From assembly GCA_017549205.1 (NCBI GenBank), contig JAFYVH010000002.1, forward strand, positions 1 through 64,000: a stretch of 64,000 nucleotides of DNA, written 5' to 3'. A program made the translations under genes and the position numbers. Below, piece after piece: positions 37,176 to 44,873 of the stretch. How positions within the stretch are numbered: position 1 is the stretch's first letter; each line of letters starts with the position of its first letter. Origin of the DNA: Clostridia bacterium. GTDB lineage: Bacteria; Bacillota; Clostridia; UBA1381; UBA9506. Below the pieces are notes generated by a model, which did not search any database, was not told the origin of the DNA, and saw nothing but the letters and a program-made list of their open reading frames with translations.

Positions 37176-37988
37176 ATGATTAAGCTAATTGCATTTGACA
37201 TGGATTACACGCTGCTGCGCACCAATGGCGAACTTTCAAAAGAAACGGAAGAGGTCCTGCGGAAAGCCCATGAACAAGGCATTTACACTGTGCCGGTTAC
37301 GGGGCGCTGCAAAAGAGAGCTTGAGCCTTTTTTGCCCCGGCTGTTTGCTCACTATATTGTGAGCGTAAACGGAGCGCTGGTACAGGATGTTTTTGAAGAT
37401 GAAATTTTATATCACGAAACAGCCAATCAGGAACTGATGCTCAAAATGATAAAAAAAGGGCTTGACCTTGGCTTGTATGTAGAGGTTTACAGCGGCGATG
37501 CTTATACCGACCCTTATTGTTATGAACACATGGAAGAGCTGGGCATGCCGCCGGAGCAGGTGCCCTTGTTTCAGGCAACCCGCATTGTTGTGCCTGATAT
37601 TGTAGAGGTAATGGAGAAAAAGGGCGATATTGACAAGCTGCACATGATTTTTAAAAGTGTGACGGATAAGAAAAACCGCCAACATGTGTTCTTGGGGCAT
37701 CCTGAATTTTCCTATACAGCTGCCTTTATCAATAATTTGGAGTTGTGCTCGAATAAGGTGAACAAGGCTTCGGGTCTTGTAGCCCTGGCACAGCATTTGG
37801 GCATTGACAAGGACGAGGTTATGGCCATTGGCGACGGTGCCAATGATGCCTGCATGCTTCGTTGGGCAGGTCTTGGCGTAGCGGTTAAAAACGCTGTGCC
37901 GGAGGCGAAAGAGGCGGCTGATAGGCTGACATTATCCAATGATGAGGATGGAGTGGCTGCGGCTATCCGGCAATATGCTTTACAGTGA
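37176..37988 (+). CDS. Cof-type HAD-IIB phosphatase
   Basis: A 270-residue haloacid dehalogenase-type phosphatase with the nucleophile motif DMDYTLL near the N-terminus, TGR, a type IIB cap (about 85-190), and motif IV GDGANDACML. Such enzymes act on sugar phosphates, flavin or PLP; the substrate cannot be told. The ATG begins two bases after the thiN stop; a GTG at 37167 would overlap thiN. There is no strong ribosome site, so coupling with thiN is likely. Motif I has Tyr where Gly is most common (DGTL to DYTL). Confidence 0.87.
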   Translation: MIKLIAFDMDYTLLRTNGELSKETEEVLRKAHEQGIYTVPVTGRCKRELEPFLPRLFAHYIVSVNGALVQDVFEDEILYHETANQELMLKMIKKGLDLGLYVEVYSGDAYTDPYCYEHMEELGMPPEQVPLFQATRIVVPDIVEVMEKKGDIDKLHMIFKSVTDKKNRQHVFLGHPEFSYTAAFINNLELCSNKVNKASGLVALAQHLGIDKDEVMAIGDGANDACMLRWAGLGVAVKNAVPEAKEAADRLTLSNDEDGVAAAIRQYALQ

Positions 37989-38000
37989 TTGACGCAATAA

Positions 38001-38034
38001 AAAAGGTGCTATACCGATTGGTATAGCACCTTTT
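38001..38034. terminator. Bidirectional terminator between converging units
   Basis: AAAAGGTGCTATACC pairs perfectly with its complement around a 4-nt loop, flanked by A and T runs. Confidence 0.92.
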
Positions 38035-38064
38035 AATTATAATCCTATACGGTTAGCTGATAAC

Positions 38065-39108
38065 TTACAGAGTTACAAACTTACCGGTTTTGCTGGATTC
38101 ATAAACAGCTTCAACAATCTTCTGATTGAAGATAGCTTCGTTAGCGGGAACAGGTACATCAGTATCATTAATGATGGCGTTGCCAAAACCTTCGATTTCC
38201 TTGGTGTACATGTTACCAAAGGTAACCTCCAGATCCTGAATGTTCAGTTCGGCAACATCCTGCTGTGCGTTATAGCCCAGAGAATCATCGGCGATGCGAA
38301 GTTCAACTTTGCCGGCTTCCACCTGACTTAATGTACCCTCGGCTAAAATGCTGCCGCGTGTACCATAAAGCTCTAAACGGCAGCTGGCAGCGGCGTCGGG
38401 GATGTTGAAGTTTGCTTCGATGTACATAGCAGCGCCGTTATCCATCTTCATAACAGCGTTGCAAGAATCCTCAACTTCATAATTGAAAACGAGGTTAGAA
38501 GCAAAGCCTGCAACGGTTTTAGCCTTTAAGCCTGAAACATATTGCAGAACATCAATGGCATGAACGCCCATGTCTACCATGGAACCGCCGCCGGAGGTAG
38601 CGAACTTCTGACGCCAAGCGCCTTCAATTTCAGGGTACCAGCAGGTAAACTGACCGCGCATAGAAACGATGTTACCCAGTTTGCCTTCGGCAATGATGTT
38701 TTTGATAGCCTGATGATAGGCATGGAAACGCATCATAAAACCAACGCCCAGTTTCACGCCTGCTTTTTTGCAATAAGCTTCAATTTCTTCTGCATCAGCG
38801 GCGGTAAGAGCAACGGGTTTTTCAATTAAAATGTGCTTTTTGGCATCGGCAGCAGCAAAAGCCTGCTCTTTGTGAAAAGCAACAGGAGAAGCAATGTAAA
38901 CAGCTTCGATTTCATCTAAAGCCAAAAGCTCTTTTGCATCAGTAAATGCATATTTTGCATTGTATTTTTCCTTAACGTTTTCAGCAAATTCGGGGTTTGC
39001 ATCCATAACAGCGACAAGCTCTGCATTGTCAGCCAGCATCATGCCGGGCAGAGTTCTTCTGTCGGCAATACCACCGCAGCCGATAACGCCCCATTTAATC
39101 TTTCTCAT
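38065..39108 (-). CDS. Gfo/Idh/MocA-family oxidoreductase
   Basis: A 347-residue NAD(P)-dependent oxidoreductase. It has the Rossmann motif GVIGCGGIADRR at the N-terminus, YIASPVAFH, the family EKPVALT motif with the catalytic lysine, and a C-terminal beta-sheet domain including GVHAIDVLQY with the conserved histidine. Members oxidise or reduce sugars, inositols or amino sugars. It lies 120 bases downstream of a DegT aminotransferase under likely ROK control, so an amino-sugar or ketosugar route is the best guess. A GGAGG site precedes the start. Confidence 0.88.
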   Translation of the reverse strand: MRKIKWGVIGCGGIADRRTLPGMMLADNAELVAVMDANPEFAENVKEKYNAKYAFTDAKELLALDEIEAVYIASPVAFHKEQAFAAADAKKHILIEKPVALTAADAEEIEAYCKKAGVKLGVGFMMRFHAYHQAIKNIIAEGKLGNIVSMRGQFTCWYPEIEGAWRQKFATSGGGSMVDMGVHAIDVLQYVSGLKAKTVAGFASNLVFNYEVEDSCNAVMKMDNGAAMYIEANFNIPDAAASCRLELYGTRGSILAEGTLSQVEAGKVELRIADDSLGYNAQQDVAELNIQDLEVTFGNMYTKEIEGFGNAIINDTDVPVPANEAIFNQKIVEAVYESSKTGKFVTL

Positions 39109-39143
39109 AGTGGGCCTCCTAAAAATATTTTAATAAAAGGATG

Positions 39144-39205
39144 ATGAGATGTAATCAAAATGCCATCTCATGATACTTTTCGGCGCAGGGCAAATGCCCT
39201 GCGCC
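39144..39205 (-). promoter_or_regulatory. Two hairpins in the DegT-oxidoreductase intergenic region
   Basis: A perfect 10-bp GC-rich stem (39182-39191 with 39196-39205, AAAT loop) and an 8-bp stem (39144-39151 with 39164-39171) lie between the genes. Neither has a T run in the direction of transcription, so they look like mRNA processing or stability elements. A weak promoter (TTGATT, 17 nt, TATTAA on the minus strand, 39130-39158) overlaps the second. Confidence 0.45.
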
Positions 39206-39227
39206 TTGTTAAGTATAAATTCTTAAA

Positions 39228-40499
39228 TTACTTTAAGTGTTTAGCTAAAACACTCTTTAAGCCTTCGATGCAACGCTCGATGTGAATTTCTTCCCATGTG
39301 GGATGTAAGAACAGGGAAACAGTTTCAAAACGCAGCTTGTGAGCGTTGGGGCAGTTAACCTTGGTGTAATCGGTAGCAGATGCATCAGCATATTCCTTAG
39401 ATTCAAAGGGGAATTTAGCAGTACCGAAACCACCATGCTCAACATAAGCTTTTTCAAGATAAGCTTCAGGCCACTGAATGCCGTAGCAGGGGATTTTAGC
39501 AGCGCCAAGCTCTTTGATGATAGCAGGAGCATCGCAATCCAGTTTAGACAGGTCTAAGCGGATGGGATACCACCAGTAAGCGCTCTTTCTTTCTTCAGTG
39601 TTTAAAGGCAGAGAAGCGATACCGGGCTGATCTTTGAAAGCTTCGTCATACATCTTAGCATATTTTAATCTTCTTGCAAGGTTCCAGTTGTCAAATCTCT
39701 TTAATTCGTTGAGACCGATTAAGGACTGCATTTCAGTCATTCTGTAGTTGAAACCAACGCGTCTGTGGATGTAGGGGAGAGATTCCTCTAATGCCAGCAT
39801 GTTCATACGCTGTTTTACATCGTAACCATGGTCGCGGAAGGAACGGCATTCCCAACCCAGATCTTCATCGTTAGTAACAACCATACCGCCTTCACCACCG
39901 GTGGTGAAGTGTTTGCTCTGGCAGAAAGAGAAGCAACCAACATCGCCGATTGTACCGGCTTTTTTGCCGTTGAACTCACCGCCGAAGCACTGTGCGCAGT
40001 CTTCGATAACTTTCAGGTTGTGCTTTTTAGCGATTTCCATGATTTTGCCCATGTCGCACATTACACCATAAAGGTGAACAACAACGATACCCTTTGTTCT
40101 GGGGGTGATCAGTTTTTCGATGCAAGCAGGATCGATGGTGTGATCATCAGTTACATCAGCAAATACGGGGATAGCACCAGCCTGTACGATAGAGAAGGAA
40201 GATGCGATAAAGGAATAAGAAGGAACGATAACTTCATCGCCAGGGCCAATGCCTAAGCTTGCGATTGCAATGTGCAATGCAGCGGTACCATTGGTGCAGG
40301 AGATAGCCATTTTAGAGCCAATCCATTTTGCCCAAGCTTCTTCAAATTCCATACCCACTTTACCGGTCCAGTAGCAAACCTTACCGGTCTTTAACAGTTC
40401 TGCAACCTGATCAGGTGTTTCAGGAGCGAATTGGGGCCACATGGGGAAACCGATTTCTTCAATGCCGGCGCCATTCATAACAACTTTTTCGTCTTTCAT
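39228..40499 (-). CDS. DegT/DnrJ/EryC1/StrS-family aminotransferase
   Basis: A 423-residue PLP-dependent sugar aminotransferase-like protein. It shows NGTAALHIAI, GDEVIVPSYSFIAS, the cofactor-binding EDCAQ and the Schiff-base lysine in SFCQSKHFTTGGEGG, then FNYRMTEMQ. Members usually aminate keto-sugars on nucleotides, but many in gut Firmicutes sit in catabolic clusters with Gfo/Idh enzymes, as here. An ATG eight codons upstream exists, but AAAGGATG supports 40499. The neighbouring ROK regulator is encoded directly upstream on the same strand. Confidence 0.88.
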   Translation of the reverse strand: MKDEKVVMNGAGIEEIGFPMWPQFAPETPDQVAELLKTGKVCYWTGKVGMEFEEAWAKWIGSKMAISCTNGTAALHIAIASLGIGPGDEVIVPSYSFIASSFSIVQAGAIPVFADVTDDHTIDPACIEKLITPRTKGIVVVHLYGVMCDMGKIMEIAKKHNLKVIEDCAQCFGGEFNGKKAGTIGDVGCFSFCQSKHFTTGGEGGMVVTNDEDLGWECRSFRDHGYDVKQRMNMLALEESLPYIHRRVGFNYRMTEMQSLIGLNELKRFDNWNLARRLKYAKMYDEAFKDQPGIASLPLNTEERKSAYWWYPIRLDLSKLDCDAPAIIKELGAAKIPCYGIQWPEAYLEKAYVEHGGFGTAKFPFESKEYADASATDYTKVNCPNAHKLRFETVSLFLHPTWEEIHIERCIEGLKSVLAKHLK

Positions 40500-40550
40500 T
40501 TTACAACATCCTTTCATGTTCATTTTTTAAAATATATTTGTCCGATGAAC

Positions 40551-40560
40551 CGACCGGTCG
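40551..40560. promoter_or_regulatory. Palindrome upstream of the DegT gene, candidate operator
   Basis: CGACCGGTCG is a perfect 10-bp palindrome in the 102-base gap between the ROK gene end and the DegT start. A related ACCGAC follows ten bases later. No consensus promoter is visible beside it. Binding by the ROK protein is an inference. Confidence 0.35.
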
Positions 40561-40601
40561 ATATGAAACCGACAGGCTCGTTCTTCGGAAAAACTACAAA
40601 A

Positions 40602-41747
40602 TTATTGAAACCGTATATCAAAGGCATAACGCGCGCCACCTAAAGTGACGGCATTTCCCTCCACAGAGGAAAACTGCACGGGGATGTCTTTGCCAAGTAA
40701 AGTCTTTTCAGCCAAGTGCTGCCGCAGGGGGAGAAGCAGAGCATCGCCAAATTCTTTAATTTCGCCGGAGAGCACAATGAGCTCGGGGTCCAGCAAATTT
40801 AAAACATTGCCAATGCCAAAGGAGAGCACTTTTGCAACCTTCTCTAAAACCGCTTTAACCCTATCGTTACCACCAGAGCATGCGGCATAGGCTTCTTCCG
40901 GCGTTAAGATGAGGCTGGTTTCTTTTTTTATTTCATTTAAAATGGCCGGAATGCTCACCATGGATTCTAAGCAGCCAAAACTGCCGCATTTACATTTCGG
41001 TCCGTTTAAATCAACACTGATGTGACCAAATTCACCTGCCATACCGCTTGCACCGGCATAAATATTGCCATCAATCACAATGCCGGAACCAACACCATCA
41101 GAAATGTCTATGGAAATTAAGTTGCGGGCATGATCACCAAATTCTTTTTCAGCATAGGCGATGAGGCTTGAATCATTGCAAAGCAAAATGGGAATGTTGG
41201 GAAAGATTTTTCTAAGCTCTCCCACGATGTCTTCATCAGAGGTCAATTCTTCTAAAACAGTTGATGAGAGAATTTTGCTGTTTTGTGTATCAATGGCAGC
41301 CGGCACACCAATGGTTAAACCCAAGAGGGGAGCCTGCCGCTCTAAAACATTTGTTGCCTCTTCTACTGTTTTGGCGATTAACGAAGATAAATTTTTCCAG
41401 TTGGTTATGGGACAATGCGCACTCTTTACACGCCGAAACTTCAAATCGTATAAATCAAGACGCAAGGCAGAGCCAATTTTGATGCCACCAAAATATCCAC
41501 CTTCGGGATTAATGCTGAGCAAAACAGCTTTTCTGCCGCTTTTTGTGCTTTCCTTCATGCCTGTTTCAAGAATGAGGTTTTCGGCAAACAGCTCTTCACA
41601 AAGGGCAGAAACCGTTGTAGCAGACAAACCTGTTATTTTTTTAAGGTCTGCACGCGAGATTGGCTCATGCTGACTAATCAGCGAGAAAACCAGCTTCAAA
41701 TTGGCGTCTTTAATCATTTGCTGACTGGTTTTGCTGCGGATTTCCAT
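40602..41747 (-). CDS. ROK-family transcriptional regulator
   Basis: A 381-residue regulator of the NagC/XylR type. An N-terminal winged helix-turn-helix (about 25-80, with ISRADLKKITGLSATTVS) is followed by a ROK sugar-binding domain with LTIGVPAAID, ISDGVGSGIVIDGNIY, EFGHISVD and the zinc motif CKCGSFGCLES. It probably represses the DegT-Gfo genes downstream until a sugar ligand binds. AGGAGG six bases before 41747 sets the start, eight codons inside the open frame. Confidence 0.9.
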   Translation of the reverse strand: MEIRSKTSQQMIKDANLKLVFSLISQHEPISRADLKKITGLSATTVSALCEELFAENLILETGMKESTKSGRKAVLLSINPEGGYFGGIKIGSALRLDLYDLKFRRVKSAHCPITNWKNLSSLIAKTVEEATNVLERQAPLLGLTIGVPAAIDTQNSKILSSTVLEELTSDEDIVGELRKIFPNIPILLCNDSSLIAYAEKEFGDHARNLISIDISDGVGSGIVIDGNIYAGASGMAGEFGHISVDLNGPKCKCGSFGCLESMVSIPAILNEIKKETSLILTPEEAYAACSGGNDRVKAVLEKVAKVLSFGIGNVLNLLDPELIVLSGEIKEFGDALLLPLRQHLAEKTLLGKDIPVQFSSVEGNAVTLGGARYAFDIRFQ

Positions 41748-41803
41748 GAGCTGCCTCCTGCCGTTTATCAATTAATCCAGTGGATGAACAAATCCATAAT
41801 TTA

Positions 41804-41832
41804 ATTATATACTGCGGGGGGCTTAATGTCAA
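41804..41832 (-). promoter_or_regulatory. Consensus promoter of the ROK gene
   Basis: On the minus strand TTGACA, 17 nt, TATAAT. Confidence 0.8.
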
Positions 41833-41960
41833 TGTTTTTTTCAAAATATACATGCAATAGAATGTAAAAAAATAGCTAAAAATTACCCTAAAATTTTAGT
41901 AAAAAAAACAGTTTAAAAAACCTTTTCCACAAACGGACTCGTTGCTAAAAATGTGATTTT

Positions 41961-43091
41961 TTAAATTCTTTTTGCAAGGGTTTCCACGTTAGCTTCTCTA
42001 TAGGCTTCAAAGCGGCCTTCGGCTAAAGCTTCACGGATTTCTGCCATTAAATTGTTATAGAAGTGGAGGTTATGCAGAACAGCCAGACGCATCCCCAGCA
42101 TTTCCCCTGCTTTCATCAGATGTCTTACATAGGCGCGGGAGAACATGCGGCAGGTGGGGCAGTCGCAATCGGGGTCGATGGGCAGACTGTCGGTTTCATA
42201 TTTTTTATTCATGATGTTCATAACGCCATGCTTGGTAAAGAGATGGCCATGGCGGGCATTACGGGCAGGGAGCACACAATCGAAAAAGTCAATGCCGCGC
42301 CAAACACCCTCAATGATGTTGGCCGGTGTGCCGACACCCATTAAATAGCGGGGTTTATCTTCGGGTGCATGAGGCAGCACCACATCTAATACATGGTACA
42401 TTTCTTCATGGGTTTCACCCACCGCCAAGCCACCAATGGCATAGCCGGGCAGGTCAAGCTTGGCAATTTCTTGCATGTGAGCCACTCGAATGTCATCGTG
42501 TATACCGCCCTGGTTGATGCCAAACAAAAGCTGATGAGGGTTCACAGCACCCTCTGACCGATTTAAAGCATCTAACTTGTCTTTGCATCGCTTGAGCCAT
42601 CTTGTTGTCATTTGTGTGCTTTCTAAAGTTTCTTTGTAACCGGTTTTAGAATTTATGCACTGGTCAAAGGCCATGGCAATGGTTGAGCCAAGGTTTGACT
42701 GAATGGTCATGCTTTCTTCAGGACCCATAAAAATCCGGCGTCCGTCAATGTGTGAGTTAAAGGTGACCCCCTCTTCTTTCACCTTGTTAATGGCAGCTAA
42801 AGAAAAGACCTGAAAGCCACCGCTGTCGGTTAAAATGGGTCTGTCCCAATTCATAAACTTGTGCAGGCCACCTAAGGAGCGAACAACCTCGTCACCGGGA
42901 CGCAGGTGCAAATGATAGGTGTTTGAAAGAGCCACCTGACAGCCGACGGTTTTTAAATCCTCGGCAGAGAGTGCACCCTTAATGGCGGCGGCAGTGGCCA
43001 CATTCATAAACACAGGGGTCTTGATGTCGCCATGGACAGTATGAAAAGTGCCCAGACGGGCTTTGTTTTCGGTTGTTAAAATCTTAAACAC
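41961..43091 (-). CDS. tgt: tRNA-guanine transglycosylase
   Basis: Tgt exchanges guanine for the queuosine precursor preQ1 at the wobble position of GUN tRNAs. The 376-residue TIM barrel has the nucleophile region LTDSGGFQVFSL, GGLAVGE, the second catalytic Asp in FDCVLPARNARHG and the zinc site CDCPTCRMFSRAYVRHL...H. The start is GTG with GGAGT upstream. It lies 20 bases downstream of the GH26-like gene on the same strand, so the two may share a transcript, an odd functional pairing. Confidence 0.96.
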   Translation of the reverse strand: MFKILTTENKARLGTFHTVHGDIKTPVFMNVATAAAIKGALSAEDLKTVGCQVALSNTYHLHLRPGDEVVRSLGGLHKFMNWDRPILTDSGGFQVFSLAAINKVKEEGVTFNSHIDGRRIFMGPEESMTIQSNLGSTIAMAFDQCINSKTGYKETLESTQMTTRWLKRCKDKLDALNRSEGAVNPHQLLFGINQGGIHDDIRVAHMQEIAKLDLPGYAIGGLAVGETHEEMYHVLDVVLPHAPEDKPRYLMGVGTPANIIEGVWRGIDFFDCVLPARNARHGHLFTKHGVMNIMNKKYETDSLPIDPDCDCPTCRMFSRAYVRHLMKAGEMLGMRLAVLHNLHFYNNLMAEIREALAEGRFEAYREANVETLAKRI

Positions 43092-43111
43092 AAATAAACT
43101 CCGTTCTATTT

Positions 43112-44791
43112 TTATTTAAAGGCGGCAATGCCTTTTTTAAATGCCTCGGTTGTTTGTCTTGTTTCGTCCAGACGGTAAGGCCGTGCCACCCGGTTATTCT
43201 TGCCGGGGCGTGGGTCTAAATCATCGGCATTAAACCAGACGGCAACCTTTATTTTATCATAATTTTTAATATTTTCAAACATATTTGTAATCCACTGTGG
43301 TTTATTGCCACCAATGGAGCTTGAGCCAAACTCTGTGATAATCCAGGGGAATTTACCGAAATATTCACTCGATTTTTTCTCTATATCGTCATAAAGCTCT
43401 TGGAAAGAAAGCCAGTTTTCCTGATTTTCTTTGATGTAATAAGTGCCTGTGTTATAGCCGGTAACGCCATACATGTGCACATATTCGTTGCCCGGATAAT
43501 AGGCAAGGAAATGGTTGTAATTCTGTGGCGGATAGGAGTTATTATTAGGATTAAAAATCCAGATAGCGTTATGAACGCCCTCTTCTTCAAAAATGTTGTA
43601 AATGTGATGCCAAAGGGCAACGAAAATATCCGGGTCGTTTAAGGTGGCGGTGGCGCCATAGCTCACCCAGTCAGAATTCATTTCGTTGTTTAAGCGGAAT
43701 AAAAAGGGTTTTCCAAATTCCTTGGCATCCTGGGCGAACTTGCGCAGTGTTTCATCGTGCACACCGTCTAAAACCTCTAAGGCAGGATTGTAGCCGGCAA
43801 GGTTTTCATTCATCAGACTTGAAATCTGCATGGTGAGTTCAACGGTTTTGCCCATTTCAGCTGCAAGTTTCATTCCATCTTTGGGGAAAGGCTGGCTAAA
43901 GTTTACATAATCCAAAAGATACTCCAGATTATAGTCGATTTTTTGTTCTAATTTTTCAACAACATCCCGGTTGTTATCCCGTATGGCACCGGAGATGAAG
44001 GCACCCCATTGCACCGTGTCAGATGTGGCAATGGCATCATAGAGTGCTCGTGTTTCGGCAGACCAGCCATCCGGCAAGACAGGATAAAAATCGGCGGTGG
44101 TTTTTGGTGTTCCTTTTTTCTCTAAAGTGTCTGTAAAAGAGTATAAGGTTTTGTAAATCTGTGTGATTAATTCGTCGTTATAGGCGGGGGCTTTAAATAA
44201 AATGCGATAGAAGGTGCTTCGCTCGGGGTAAAGGTAACAATAGACATAGGCGTTATTTGTAACTGTTGACCCCGGTGCAGGCAATCGCTCAAATGCAATG
44301 AACCGCACCGTCATATTCCGAACCTTTTCAGTGGCGTTTTTATGCAGAGTGATGCGGTTATATTCTAAAAACGAGGGCTCTAAAAGGTAACGGTGCATAT
44401 ATTCCTCAATGTAGTCTAAAGGCTCATAGGCAACAGGAACGGTCTCTTGGCTGATGACAATGTCAGCCAATTTACTTTGAAAACGAACCTGTTGAGCAGC
44501 AATGGAAAAATCCGGCTGGGAATCGGCAGGTAGATCAATAGAAAACCCGTGTGGATGGCTTATGTAAGTCAATTTTTCACTATTGTAATGCAGTTCTTTT
44601 ATGTCGGCATTGGTAAAATCGGTTGGTTGCACGCTTTCTGCCAGTTGCCCGTCTTTATAAAACTCCATATGGGGAAACAGAGGGCCTTGCACAGAACTGG
44701 TCTCGCAGGATGCAAGCAAAACGCCCAGCAAAATGCCGAAAATAAAAACGGCAACTGCGATTAAAACGATGTAGATGGTTTTCTTTTTCAT
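43112..44791 (-). CDS. GH26-like glycoside hydrolase, predicted lipoprotein
   Basis: A 559-residue exported protein. The N-terminus is a lipoprotein-type signal (hydrophobic residues 5-27, lipobox LLASC). Residues 45-230 form an uncharacterised domain. The C-terminal half resembles GH26 enzymes, typically beta-mannanases: FRLNNEMNSDW with the likely acid/base E370 and WIITEFGSSS with the likely nucleophile E487. It should sit on the outer face of the membrane. CGGAGG supports the start. Its position between tgt and an EF-G paralogue, both housekeeping, is unusual. Other clan GH-A families cannot be excluded. Confidence 0.78.
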   Translation of the reverse strand: MKKKTIYIVLIAVAVFIFGILLGVLLASCETSSVQGPLFPHMEFYKDGQLAESVQPTDFTNADIKELHYNSEKLTYISHPHGFSIDLPADSQPDFSIAAQQVRFQSKLADIVISQETVPVAYEPLDYIEEYMHRYLLEPSFLEYNRITLHKNATEKVRNMTVRFIAFERLPAPGSTVTNNAYVYCYLYPERSTFYRILFKAPAYNDELITQIYKTLYSFTDTLEKKGTPKTTADFYPVLPDGWSAETRALYDAIATSDTVQWGAFISGAIRDNNRDVVEKLEQKIDYNLEYLLDYVNFSQPFPKDGMKLAAEMGKTVELTMQISSLMNENLAGYNPALEVLDGVHDETLRKFAQDAKEFGKPFLFRLNNEMNSDWVSYGATATLNDPDIFVALWHHIYNIFEEEGVHNAIWIFNPNNNSYPPQNYNHFLAYYPGNEYVHMYGVTGYNTGTYYIKENQENWLSFQELYDDIEKKSSEYFGKFPWIITEFGSSSIGGNKPQWITNMFENIKNYDKIKVAVWFNADDLDPRPGKNNRVARPYRLDETRQTTEAFKKGIAAFK

Positions 44792-44824
44792 AAAGCCTCC
44801 GGGTTGTTTGTTTTATTCATACAG

Positions 44825-44861
44825 AAAAAAGCCGCAGGGGTGCGCGTGGCACTCCTGCGGC
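44825..44861 (-). terminator. Terminator of the cca-EF-G unit
   Basis: On the minus strand GCCGCAGGAGTGC pairs with GCACCCCTGCGGC, then six T. Confidence 0.9.
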
Positions 44862-44873
44862 AGCGTTTGCAGT

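Noticed and set aside
40602-41747. ROK protein as a glucokinase-type enzyme
   Set aside because: The N-terminal winged helix-turn-helix marks it as a regulator, although the sugar-binding domain is shared with ROK kinases.
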